Shown one piece after another: positions 10,601 to 21,291 of a stretch of DNA of 64,000 nt. A program made the position numbers and the translations under genes. The stretch is from positions 62,068,453 to 62,132,452 of the forward strand of contig CM049311.1 of NCBI GenBank assembly GCA_026874595.1. The letters are read 5' to 3'. The notes under the pieces are model-generated. The model was not told the DNA's origin. It ran no database searches and saw nothing but the letters and a program-made list of their open reading frames with translations. The DNA is from Sipunculus nudus (lineage: Eukaryota; Annelida; Sipuncula; Golfingiida; Sipunculidae). The stretch's first letter is position 1. The number at the start of each line of letters is the position of its first letter.

Positions 10601-13600
10601 CTTAGACGTCTTAAACTGAGCTGAGACACTTTCTTAAATGTGGGACATGAATTTCCAATGGATGATCAGATATCCCCAATGTATCTATACAGGGGACACC
10701 TGACAATTCTGATACAGTATCTGATTTTGTATTGCAAAGTATGTATCAGTGTACAGGTGTATTAATTCACTGTTATAATGATAATATAAAACAGACAAAT
10801 GGCACGCAACATTACCAGTAATCTGGCTCCTTCAGCTGTTGGATGTAGATATTTTTCTTGGTGCCATTATTAGGTGGGCAGATACATTTACACCGCACAT
10901 CCCCAAAGCTGTTCATAGTCTGCTGGAAAAAAGAGAAATAGATTTTTTTCAAACTTTCTTTAACAGTTCCACTGCTTCATTTTTAAAATGTTTCACCTTT
11001 TTTCCTCTCTCTTATTCTAATTTTTGCTACTTATCATATGTTCAGTTCTACACTGTCAAGATTTAACTACATTACATTAGAATGCACTGTGATGTTAAGA
11101 TGCTGATAACCAAAATCGTCAAAAATAATAGACATCATTCTATTCTGTGTATGACTGTAAACCTTAACAGACCATAACTTTTTATAATGTACAGCTGACT
11201 GCTGTCATCAGGCATTGTTAGTACTAGTCACAAGAGGGCAGCATTTGTTTTTTGGAAAATAAATACCATAGCAGTCTTTTTTGTTTGTTTTTGTGTTTTT
11301 TTTAATTAATCCTCATTTATCTTGAATGGCTCTGTATGATAAACAAAAATATGGTCTTACATACAAACTAAAAACAGAACAGGTCAATGAATCAACAGAA
11401 TCAATGCATATTAATCAATTATACTATATTTATAGCAATGACTGATTGCTTTCTTTCAGAAATTCTGAATAAATTGGGTTGCATTTTTACATAATTGATA
11501 AAAAACAATTTAAGTCATACCATCCAGAAAAAGCTTTTCTAATCCTGTTAGAAATACAAGGAAAACAGTACATAATGTAGTGAACAGCATTAAAACTCAA
11601 CCTTGTGCAGCAAGCATCAACAATGAGGACATTACCTTAAGTTTTCAGTGTGATGTACAAGGCAGACTCAGTTTACTCAGTCAGTACATCGCATAGAATT
11701 CTATACAGCAGATTTCATAGTTATGTAGAGAGTACATAAATTAATTAAAATTCCATCATTTTTTTCCTTTCAATCACCAGAAATGAATTTATGACCAAAT
11801 CTTACCACTTATCCTTTTGAAGTATTCGCAATGAAAACTTTTGACGGACTTAGCTGTGATATCCTTAATAAATTAAAGGTGTAAATTGGTTTTACACTTA
11901 GTTTCTTTAATGCTTATATCATCCTGATTAATGAGGATAGAAAATGTTTTTAAGGAATAAACAATTAAAAGTCTATTTTTTAAAATAGTATTAATGATGT
12001 GCATTGTGTTGAAAATAAGATTAGGGACTGATAAGAAAATTGTGAATAAAAGATTCATTCATGTTGTAATTCAAAGGAATTAACTGGTGCACACTGCAGT
12101 TATACTGAGTATAAACTAGGGCTGAAACGGGTACAAAATTTTGGACTCGAGTACCCGATAGACATTACCTGACTCGGACTCGAGTACTCGGTACCATAGC
12201 AACGCAGTAAAGATAAGAAGGACATTTGTTTACTGATGCAAAATATGCATAACTTTGACTTCGTGACGGCTTAACTTTATCCCAACAAAGGAATAGATTA
12301 TGTCATAACAAGACCTTTAGATGTTAATTTGACTAGGATATGTTTAGAGCCTATGCCAGGTTAAGATAATGAATAAATAGACCTACAGACTGCCTGTAAA
12401 TTTGCATTAATATGTAGATATGCAGATATGCATGTAGATACACGAGTACAAGAGTACAAATTTTGGACTCGAGTACTCGGTAAGTATTACCCAAACTCGA
12501 GTACTCGAGTACTCCTTTCAGCCCTAGTATAAACAATCAATATCTGTTTTCATATTACATGTTAGACCAAAAAAGGCACAGTACGTGTCAATTTTTAACC
12601 CCTGCACAAACATTTTTATTTTTATTTCCAATACAACCTTACCAATTTTGAACTCCAGCCCCTCAGACATTTCTTTCAAGAAGCTAAAACAATACAATTT
12701 TGATCTGATTTCCTTCGTTATGTAGTACTTTTACTTATTTAACAAGTGACCCATGGGTCATGACGCTCAGCTGCCAAGCATGACCTGCGACATCATGGGC
12801 TGAGATTCACAACTTCCAGTCAAATTTTGAAGAACCAATTTGCCAATTTGTTGAAATTTTCTACGACAACAGAAATATATATCACCTATGTCTGGTTAAA
12901 ACACAGTGAATTGATGGTCTGAGGAAAATGTATGATTATTAAGGTATCCAGAACTATTCCCATAGCTTACTTGATACCTGTCAGTCTCAAAAGGAACACC
13001 ACAAAGGGCAAATATAAGATCAAAATATACAGCAAAAAATCAAGGAAATCCATGCAAGAATTATTGAGAACTAGGTGCTTCTGTATGAATTTTTATTCAA
13101 TACAAGCCAACTGTACTGCACTTTCATATATGATGATAATATTTATTAAGAAATATTTGACCCAATCCTTTGCAAGATTACATTAATATACATCTGACTG
13201 CCTTTGCTTTAACAGTTCTTGAGATAATATGATCAAAAGGAATTTAAAAATGGTTGCCAGGTGGCCATTTTGGACTTCTGACAGGTCTGAAATCAGACAA
13301 CAACCATTCTCTAAATCGGACCAAAAATTGAAGGAAAATTACTGAAACTGCACTGAAAAAGGATTTCTAAGGTGGCTAACTGGCAGACATAATGGATTTC
13401 TGACAAGTCTGACATTTGATATCACACATCCTCCAATAAGAGACCAAACTTGGGGCAAATTCTCCAAATGATGTTACAGTAATGAATGTCCAAAACAATT
13501 CAAAAGGCATGTTCAGGCACTCATATCAGATTTACAGATATGCAAATGTAAAAGTGTAGGTCCAATATTTTTTATTATCACTCTGCTTTTCAATGGGGTC

Positions 13601-15297
13601 AGCAGGGTTGGTAAACTGCAAAACCTGAAAGAAAAGAAATGCAGAAAGCATGACTAAGAGTCTTGTAATAAAATAAAGCCATCCTAAATCAAGTACACAT
13701 CCACATATTATGAGAACAAACACTTGCTTTTATATGTGGTGATTTATATAAAAATATTCAGATATCTAGGAAACTAAGTTTATTGCTATGATTCCATAAA
13801 ATAAACTGCAAAATGTTCCCATCATCTTATAAATCAGTAGCTAAACCTTAATACTATACTCTTATAGTGTTAATTCCTGGCTGAAGTATTCCAACAAGTG
13901 TTTTATTATGCAGTAACGAGGTACTCATCACTCAGCCTTATCACTTAATAGCCTGATACAAAAGGGAGTCATATGTCACCAGTGTCACTCACAATTACAG
14001 CCACACGACGAGATGTACCAGCTGGAGTGCAAGCTTATATATACAAGAAAAATAGAGATGGTCTACAAAATAAGTTGACCTGACCTATGACCTTGGCCTT
14101 TTGCCCACATATGAACTGGATTCTTTCTAAATGATGGGTAACTACTAACCAATTACATCTGGCCGGGTGTAATTACTTGGCAACCAATGAGTAAATAACT
14201 TAGACCTGCAACCTTTAACCTCCTGACCAGCTGACCTCAAAATCAATTAGTTATTTCTTCATGCAAAAAGACCCATAAATATGAAGTTTGAATCACATTG
14301 AGTGATGCATAGATGTGGCATATGTGAAAGACTGAAGGTTTGGGTTGAACAGTTTCACTTGAAATATGTTCACAAGCATTTAGAACAATATTGTGACCTT
14401 GACCTTTGACCGTTTGAACTCGACTTCAATAGGCTTCTTCCCCTATTGGTAGGTAAGCCATATATGACAGATGGAAAGTATAGATTGAAAAGTTTTCCTG
14501 AAAATGACTCCACGCAAGAAGAGGGTGCTGTGAACTTGACCTTTGACCTCAAAATCAACAGGTCTTTTCCCCTGTTGGCAGAGAAGCGATATCAGTGCTG
14601 AAAGGTTTGGAATGAAAGGTCTAGCTTGAAATGTGTCCACAACCTTTTCAAAGAAGTGGATCCTGTGACCCTGACCTTTGACCTTGTGACCTCAACATCT
14701 ATAGGATTCTTCTCCCACTTAGTAGGTGAGCTATATGTGAAAGATCAAAGAATTGGGATGAAAGGTTTGGCTTAAAATGCATCCACAGGCTTTTCAAAGA
14801 AGTTGGTTCTGTGACCTTGACCTTGTGACCTCAAATAAATATGGTTCTTCCCCTGTTGGTAGGTGAGGTGTATGTGAAAGATGGAAGGTTTGGGATGAAA
14901 ATTTTGGCTTAAAGAATTATTTCTGGGGGGTGCAAACACACCCCATAACTTCGAGAATATAGGTCGCAGTGACCTAATTTCAGGTTTGCAAGGAGATCTT
15001 TTTAGAACCTCTAAGACTGCATAGGGTTCATGGCCCTAGCCCCCTACGGTTAAGATTTGTGCCCTGCTAACGGCCGGACGGACAGACGGAAGGACGACGG
15101 ACAAAGACCCATCGCTATAGCCCAGCATGACTGAAAGTCAGCTGAGCTAACAAAACCATCCTGTTATAATCATGCTTTGCCCTGAAAGTAATAAAGTAAT
15201 TTACACTAAGATAACTTACTTCAGCTGACCCTGTGCTGGCCATGGCTAGCACCGCAACAGAAACTAATAAGACACATAGCCATGGTCTGGTCTCCAT
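7533..15297 (-). CDS. TMEM9: TMEM9 (transmembrane protein 9), 5' part of gene, three coding exons
   Basis: Three exons join in frame (15297-15220, 10922-10816, 7632-7533; intron phases 0 and 2, then phase 0 at the right donor) to give 95 residues: a signal peptide, then a Cys-rich lumenal domain. Diagnostic blocks are DVRCKCICPP, CNCINVVRPLP, FCQKCDCKWERRNTTTVK; they match the order and spacing of vertebrate TMEM9/TMEM9B. An NGT N-glycosylation sequon lies just after CICPP. Known family role: type I glycoprotein of late endosomes and lysosomes that promotes v-ATPase assembly and acidification and associates with CLC transporters. The next family segment, the transmembrane helix and cytoplasmic tail, was not found left of 7533, so the gene is cut by the window edge. 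TMEM9 versus TMEM9B cannot be separated here; invertebrates usually carry one ortholog. Identity is strong; the missing 3' exons are inferred. Confidence 0.9.
8675..8690. repeat. poly-G tract
   Basis: Sixteen G in a row within TMEM9 intron 2. The surrounding 7640-8830 is AT-rich with no other supported feature. Confidence 0.9.
8850..9593 (+). repeat. interspersed repeat family A, third unit
   Basis: Carries the same ordered blocks as the units at 1150-2476. Ends in a clean (ACGG)n run at 9495-9535 and a near-perfect hairpin AGCTCAGATGACT-TAT-AGTCAGCTGAGCT followed by AAAAATT, the best preserved 3' end of this family in the window. Confidence 0.7.
10188..10294 (+). repeat. 107-bp duplicated segment, copy 1
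   Basis: Nearly identical to 16541-16647 over the full 107 bp (starts GTACATGAACATTATAAAGT, ends TTCAGGGAC) with only a few differences; flanks are unrelated. Confidence 0.8.
10816..10922 (-). CDS. TMEM9: TMEM9 coding exon 2 (Cys-rich lumenal domain, first half)
   Basis: Acceptor TTTTTTCCAG ends at 10923; a CAGCAG tandem acceptor could also start the exon at 10919 and drop one Gln. The exon encodes 35 residues beginning QTMNSFGDVRCKCICPP and ends in the first two bases of a Cys codon before donor GTAATG (phase 2). The VRCKCICPP block is the most conserved motif of the TMEM9 family. It joins the signal-peptide exon directly in phase 0 and the exon at 7632 in phase 2. Confidence 0.88.
12117..12526. 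mobile_element. hAT-type MITE (410 bp) with perfect 8-bp target duplication
   Basis: Ends are TAGGGCTGAAAC and TTTCAGCCCTA, typical hAT termini. A perfect 8-bp duplication GTATAAAC flanks it (12109-12116 and 12527-12534). Both subterminal regions carry repeated CTCGAGTACTCG palindromes. There is no transposase frame, so it depends on an autonomous hAT element. Confidence 0.88.
13520..13628 (-). other. possible cryptic or alternative 3' exon inside TMEM9 intron 1
   Basis: A strong acceptor (CATTTCTTTTCTTTCAG) precedes a frame reading VLQFTNPADPIEKQSDNKKY and running to a stop near 13538. Joined to the signal-peptide exon (phase 0) it would make a short secreted protein lacking the Cys-rich domain. 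I see no in-phase donor that would let it act as a cassette exon. It has no counterpart in known TMEM9 proteins and may be chance. Confidence 0.2.
14075..14905. repeat. tandem repeat (~140-170 bp) rich in TGACCTTTGACC
   Basis: About six units carry TGACCTTGACCTTTGACC or a variant near 14079, 14207, 14394, 14534, 14667 and 14811, alternating with TTCCCCTGTTGGTAGGTGAG and GAAAGGTTTGG. A related repeat occurs at 49478-50100 in the GMC gene. It lies inside TMEM9 intron 1. Confidence 0.75.
14905..15155 (+). repeat. interspersed repeat family B unit next to the TMEM9 start exon
   Basis: Starts ATTATTTCTGGGGGGTGCAA and ends in GGACGGACAGACGGAAGGAC, CCCATCGCTATAG and a CATGACTGAAAGTCAGCTGA hairpin. 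It stops only about 65 bp from the TMEM9 first-exon donor. Confidence 0.65.
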
Positions 15298-15313
15298 GGT
15301 CACACTCAGGAAC
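15220..15313 (-). CDS. TMEM9: TMEM9 first coding exon (signal peptide)
   Basis: The start codon at 15297-15295 sits in a strong context (GTGACCATGG). The 26 residues METRPWLCVLLVSVAVLAMA plus STGSAE form a basic n-region, hydrophobic core and small-residue cleavage zone, so this is a secretory signal peptide. The donor GTAAGT follows codon 26 (phase 0, exon ends 15220). Upstream, TTTGCAG at 15314-15320 looks like an acceptor, so positions 15298-15313 may be 5' UTR joined to a further non-coding exon upstream; alternatively transcription starts nearby. An upstream GTG in frame is not needed. Confidence 0.85.
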
Positions 15314-17106
15314 CTGCAAATAAAACCATCTTGCTTTACTAAAAGTGTTAAAACACTGGTTCAAAAATAAGAAAGGAATATTTATTCCAGCTGTGTGCAG
15401 TTATCACTTCTACATATTATGCCATACTGACCTTAATACTGGCATGGAAAGATGAAAAACTTCATGTCATATTTCATGACAAAGTGTCAGTCACACAGTG
15501 GTTATGACATGAAGTCTTGAAATGTTATGCCTAGCAGGATGGACAATGAAGAAAAGGTTTTCCCTGTAACTCACTTCAGTCAGCTGAGCCAAAAACACCA
15601 ATGGCCAAAGCATAGCTTTCCCCTACTTATCTTTCTGTTATCTATCCAAATATAGTCTGATATCCATTCAGGGCTATAGATTTTCTATGAGTTTCCTTGT
15701 AAGCAGTGCCAACAGGTGCTACAATTAACCCATGCCAGCATGGCACTCTTCAAAGTTGACCCATTTAAACAAAATAAAACAAAAATTCTGGCTCTCAGTC
15801 ACCCCCCCCCCCCCCCGAGGCACTGAGGATCCCATTCAAGTGCCTATTTGCCCATTTTCTTCACTGTCCCTCCTAAACTTAACTCATTGATATGCCTCTG
15901 GTAAAAAGGTCAGTAAATGTTTAAAAAAATGATGTTCCATGTTTAATTTCAGTTGCTATCGTAACCATGAAACATATATATTGATATCAAAATGGTGTAA
16001 CTGTAATCCTGTCTTATCCTTTGGCATTATTAATACACGCAGTCCAAGAAAATGCAATAGATTCATGATTGCATACATGGCAGCTTATATAGGAGAAACA
16101 CACTCAATATTATCGCAGGGCCTAATAGTCAGATAAAATCAGGATACCCTGAAGAATAAACAATATTTAGTCACATGTTTGGGACCACATGAAATACAGA
16201 TTTTTATGAGACTACTAGCTACTCTTATTGAAAAATTAAATGAAAGGTCATATAACTAATCCACTTTGTTCCTGCTTCATTGACCTATAATGACATTAAG
16301 ACAATTTTATCTAAGCTTTGTATCTGTTCGCAGCAAAACAGATAAAAGCCAACTAGGTAGTGCTATTAGCCAATGTTGTTAAATTTTGTTTTGACTGACA
16401 GCTCACCAGCCCACCAACATACCTCCACAGGTCCCAGTGCTGGTAGGGCTTTGGACCTCTCCTTTTAAGCCTGTGTTATGTTCAACACAATATAAATTCG
16501 TCATTAGACATTACTCATTACTGACATTAGCTGGTACAAGGTACATGAACATTATAAAGTAAAAAATATATAAATTATTTATATTTATATTCAAGTTTTT
16601 TTTTATAATGATTCATTAAGTGATCTCCCTAAACATGATTCAGGGACATTAAGCATTTTCCTTTTTCTGCAACTGATGTAAATTTTGTTTGCCATGTCTG
16701 GCTTACCTGGGCATAATACCGTAAATTCAGGTGGAAAGGGCCGTCAGGTGTACAGGAACTATCTTTAATCCACAGTCACAATCAATATATATATTACACT
16801 GAAGGTGTAATTGTAAATTATGTGAAGAGCCTGTGTGAGGACTGAGGTTTTCTTCCAGCTTATTTATTCAGCCGGCTCTGGGACCTCAGCCTCGACTGTC
16901 TGCATGTTTAAGGCTATGTCAACGTTATGGAATAATACTTATTATCCAAGTCACTTCATTATCTGATACCTGTGTTCCTTGGTCCTGCTGTGAGGGATTA
17001 TATGACTGGGAGTTTGGTCCGTCTGTCAGATGACTCCCCCTGTGGATACAAAATGTAAACTTCCGTCGGGATGTCAAAATGACGTTCTCTGTTATCCATG
17101 CACATA
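15314..17106. other. upstream region of TMEM9
   Basis: Holds a poly-C run at 15802-15816 and the second 107-bp duplicate at 16541-16647. No coding exon was found. Locally GC-richer sequence at 16960-17110 contains a donor-like ACACAG|GTATCA on the minus strand and could be a 5' UTR exon or promoter of TMEM9. Confidence 0.3.
16541..16647 (+). repeat. 107-bp duplicated segment, copy 2
   Basis: Same segment as 10188-10294, same orientation, unrelated flanks; probably a short dispersed element rather than a local tandem duplication. Confidence 0.8.
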
Positions 17107-17115
17107 GCGCCCTCT

Positions 17116-19491
17116 GGTTGTTACTAAAACGCATGCACGCATGCGTGCACGCACACGTGCACGCAGATTTCCACTGTTAACAAACCTACTAAAATGCGTG
17201 CGGCCAAAAGTGCGGACGGTGTACAAATGAACTTAAATCAAGCATAAATCAACTTACATCTTGTATATTACCACACTGTCATAGTGAAAGACATATTACA
17301 GGTCATCATACAAGTAATACCCTATTGATTTGACTAAAAGATTTATTGTGTTTTTGTATAGTTTTATTGTAAATGGTTATTGAATGTGTAAAAAATACAA
17401 TTTTTAAATAAAAAAATACGTATTTTATCATGAATTCATGTTATCAATAAATCAGTTTTATATTAATTTAAATCCTGGCTATGTTCACTTCCTGACATTT
17501 AGAATACCGTCTTAGTGAAAGACATTACAGGTCATCATACAAGTAATACCCTATTGATTTGACTGAAAGATTCATATACGCTAAGTTCATATTCTATTTT
17601 AGTTTCATTTACTGTGTTTTTGTATAGTTTTATTGTAAATGGTAATTGAATGTGTAAAAAAATACAATTTTTAAATAAAAAAATACGTATTTTATTATGA
17701 ATTCATGTTATCAGGCCTCGTAAATACCGATTCAACATACAAAATGTGTAGCTTAGAGCATTAAGAGGACCAATAAATCAGTTTAATATTAATTTAAATC
17801 CTGGCTATGTTCACCTCCTGACATTTAGAACAAATTTTAAATTATTCATCTTATTACTTTTTATTTGATATTTGTTGTTTTTTTCTGAGAGAATTAGAAA
17901 TATACCCGTGGTGAACTTATGTCAAATTTTAAGTATATATAAATATATCTACCAGATATATTTTTTAATATAATTTATTGCAAAATAAATTTGTGTAAGA
18001 TGCAATGAAAATGAACGTGCTATTTGTAAATTGTAAATGGGCATAGCCAAGCGCAGGGAAAAATAATTCAAATATATGTTTTAAAGTAAGCAGAATGGGC
18101 TTTTACAAAATCGCCTCTTTGTGACTCTAGCATATACTTTTTTTCATTTAAAAAACAGACACATCAAATATTCTTCTTGAAATAATTAAGTGATATAATT
18201 ATTTATATGAAAGTTAGCGAGTTCCTGTTATTTTGTGTATTTTAAGTTTTTGTATTGTTGTTACTTTGGCCGAGAATGTTTGCTACAATAAAGTGTTGTG
18301 TGATACGTTTGTGTTTATTTGTTTATTATGCAAGTTTTATGCAAGTTATTCTTGACCACTAGAATATTAGTTCCAATAACAAATTGTGACCTTCACATGA
18401 ATTTCTCTAACCCTAAACATTGAATATCATCCGGAAATACATTTAATTTGTACTTTAAGAAATTGTCTAAATACGGTGTACATGACAATCCCCCCATAAA
18501 TATTTACGTTCGTTAATAATAATAATTATAATAATGTACACCATCCGTATGCAAGTGTGTATATATCCTTTTTTTTCAAATGTTATTATTGCAATTTTAG
18601 TTACCATTTAGTAATTCTTTGACTCTTGATGCTGGATATATCAATTTTTTTAAAATTAAACGGTACTTGAAGAAATTGTCTGATATGATTCTATATTTCA
18701 CTTATGTATTTATTATTATAAATGGATAAATGTGTGTTTAAGAGGGAGTTTAAAGGGTTATTTTACCATCTTGAACGCATTATTCCAAAATTTTGTTAAT
18801 CTTTAATAAGGAAAGATTAATATAATGGATAAGGCTTGTAGAGTTTTATATCCAATATATGTAATATGTATGACCAAAATGCTCAAGTAAATGCTTAAGT
18901 GCAACGTTTTCTTGGCGACGTCATCAACGTTATGAATAACTTTATAAACAAAAAAAATTAAGCCGTTAAAGTCAACTAAAGAGAAAAACAAACTCTCAAG
19001 CAATACCATCTTTCATTATATAACCTTTCTTCTCTAAAAGTATACTTTCCCTTTATATTACAGAATATTTCCTTTGTTTACAATTTGCGTTAAATATTGT
19101 AAATAGGCCTTTAAAAACTCTTAAATACACATTCATCCATAATCATAGAAAGAACGGGACTAACTGCAGGCGGAATACTTTAAAAAAAATTAAAGATGTC
19201 AAAAATGTTAATGTCTAGATGTAACAATCCCGGAAGTATCTTGCTACAGTCCAGGCCATGCGGTAAAACGATCGAAAACAAACTTGGTTGTAGTTGAATA
19301 ATTACTTTCATCATGCCCTTGACTATGGTATTTTGATCATTTATAATAATTAAGTTGATTTTTGCAAAATTTAAGTTAATTTGTACACCGTCCGCACCCA
19401 GGGCCGCACGCGTTTTAGCATATTTTTAAACAGTGTGAATCTGCGTGCATGTGCGCGTGCACGCATGCGTGCACGCGTTTTAGTAACAACC
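17116..19491. mobile_element. Mutator-like (MULE-type) non-autonomous element, 2376 bp
   Basis: Terminal inverted repeats of about 150 bp: GGTTGTTACTAAAACGC, alternating GCATGCACGCATGC purine-pyrimidine sequence, GTGCGGACGGTGTACAAAT and AATCAACTTA, all mirrored at the right end. A perfect 9-bp target duplication GCGCCCTCT flanks it (17107-17115 and 19492-19500). The interior is AT-rich and has no long reading frame. It contains an internal ~240-bp direct repeat (17272-17505 and 17505-17832). Long TIRs and a 9-bp duplication fit the Mutator superfamily. Confidence 0.85.
17272..17832. repeat. direct repeat inside the MULE-type element
   Basis: Two copies share GTCATCATACAAGTAATACC, AAATACGTATTTTAT and AATCCTGGCTATGTTCAC. 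The second copy carries two extra insertions. The segment 17832-19320 is AT-rich with nothing else recognised. Confidence 0.85.
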
Positions 19492-19565
19492 GCGCCCTCT
19501 GTTGATACTTCTAAAAATTATTCATCTCTGTAGTCTCTCCCACCCTTCCGCCAGAGGTCGTTTCT

Positions 19566-20122
19566 TAGACTGGTACCCTGCTCTATTAAGGCCCTCAAGC
19601 CAAGCATAGAGGCAGGCGTACAACGCCATCTTCAGTACTCCCAGTTGCAACTCCTGACCTACCTGTAGACTGGTTCCAACTCCAGTCTGTACGCTCACAC
19701 CGATTGTCATGGACGTTCTCGCGATCCTGGCTGGTTATCCGTGAAGATTACTGATAAAATTACTTTCTTTCTTTAGTTATTTAAAGTTTCCAAATATTGA
19801 AAAATTAGTTTTTGCACAAAAATTGACCAATGGCCTGATGTGTAGATGATAAGAATCATACGATATACTGAATACTTGATATTCCACTGTACGTTGCATT
19901 GGTTTATTATCAGTATCTATTAATCTTATCATAAAGGTCACATGAAATGTACAGCCAACTTTTAAAAACTTCTCTGAGCAAACGAAATGTTTATTTTTAA
20001 TCATATATGAATCATACTTGAGTTGGAACCAGTCTGCCGGGAGTCCTGAAGATGGCGTTGTACGCCCGTCTCTATGATTGGCCTAGAGCAGCGGTGCCAT
20101 AATAGAGCGGGGTACCAGTCTA
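19566..20122. mobile_element. TAGACTGGTACC fold-back element, copy 1 (557 bp)
   Basis: Ends TAGACTGGTACCCTGCTCTA and its inverse, with arms extending about 100 bp (ATAGAG..GGCGTACAACGCCATCTT mirrored). A perfect 9-bp target duplication GTCGTTTCT is at 19557-19565 and 20123-20131. Interior shared with copy 2; no coding capacity. Confidence 0.88.
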
Positions 20123-20173
20123 GTCGTTTCTACTCTTGAAAGTCCGAGTCTGCGCAGTGTGTAGTCTCTCCAA

Positions 20174-20709
20174 TAGACTGGTACCCTGCTCCATTATGGC
20201 CCTCAGCCAAGCATAGAGACAGGCGTACAACGCCATCTTAAGCACTCCCAGTTGCAACTCCTGACTTACCTGTAGACTGGTTCCAACTCCATTATGCACG
20301 CTTATACCGAATGTCATGGACGTTCACGCGATTCTGGCTGATTATCCGTGAAGATTTCTTATAAATGACTTCCTTTAGTTATTTCTAGTTTTCAAATATT
20401 TAAAAATGTGTTGTTGCACAAAAATTGAATGATGTATGTATGGATAATATAATATACTGAATCTTTGATATTCCACTGTACGTGGCATTGATTTACTATC
20501 AATATCTATTAATCTAATCATTAATATCACGCGAAATGTACAGCCAACTTTTGGCAACTTCTTTGAGCAAATGAAATGCTTATTTTATCATATATAATAC
20601 ATACTGGAGTTGGAACCAGTCTGCAGGGAGAACATAAGATGTCGTTGTACGCCCGTCTCTATGATTGGCCTAGAGCAGCTGTGCCATAATAGAGCGGGGT
20701 ACCAGTCTA
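20174..20709. mobile_element. TAGACTGGTACC fold-back element, copy 2 (536 bp)
   Basis: Same termini and interior as copy 1. Perfect 9-bp target duplication TCTCTCCAA (20165-20173 and 20710-20718). Only 51 bp separate it from copy 1. Confidence 0.88.
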
Positions 20710-20730
20710 TCTCTCCAACAGTACTGGTGC

Positions 20731-21291
20731 TAGACTGGTACCCTGCTCTATTAAGGCCCTCAGCCAAGCATAGATGATTGGCCTAGAGGACACGTGGCTG
20801 TATTTATTTCCCCGATATAACATCTATAAAACACCTGAGGTTTGGGCCTATTTTAAATAATTTTCAAAATAAATTCTGATAATAAACTTTTTTTTACCTG
20901 AGAATTTGTTGTTTCTTCAGTCAAACTAGACCAAGAAAAAGGGGGCTTGTGTATCTCCTTTTTCAACCATCCTGGCCCGAATGCAGTGAAGCCCAAAATA
21001 CCCCACCAAGCAGTCCCAAACAAGCATTTGGACAACATCTCTTTGATTGGCCATAGATTTAAAAAAAAAAATTGACCAATACTGTAAATTTTTTGGAAAT
21101 TATGCTTAACATACTTAAAAATCAAACAATGGGATGTTTTTGATGCTCCACCACATGATGGCTAGAGCCAACCAGAGAAAGCAAGACCATTCACTACTCT
21201 CCTTCAGGGCTTGGTGACCCCAGGTCATGTAAACAAATAGGACCACGTGATCTTAAGCAGCTGTGCCATAATAGAGCGGGGTACCAGTCTA
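20731..21291. mobile_element. TAGACTGGTACC fold-back element, copy 3 (561 bp, different interior)
   Basis: Same terminal block at both ends, shorter shared arms. Perfect 9-bp target duplication TACTGGTGC (20722-20730 and 21292-21300). The interior (CCTGAGGTTTGGGCC...) is unrelated to copies 1 and 2, so it is a distinct subfamily. Confidence 0.85.
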
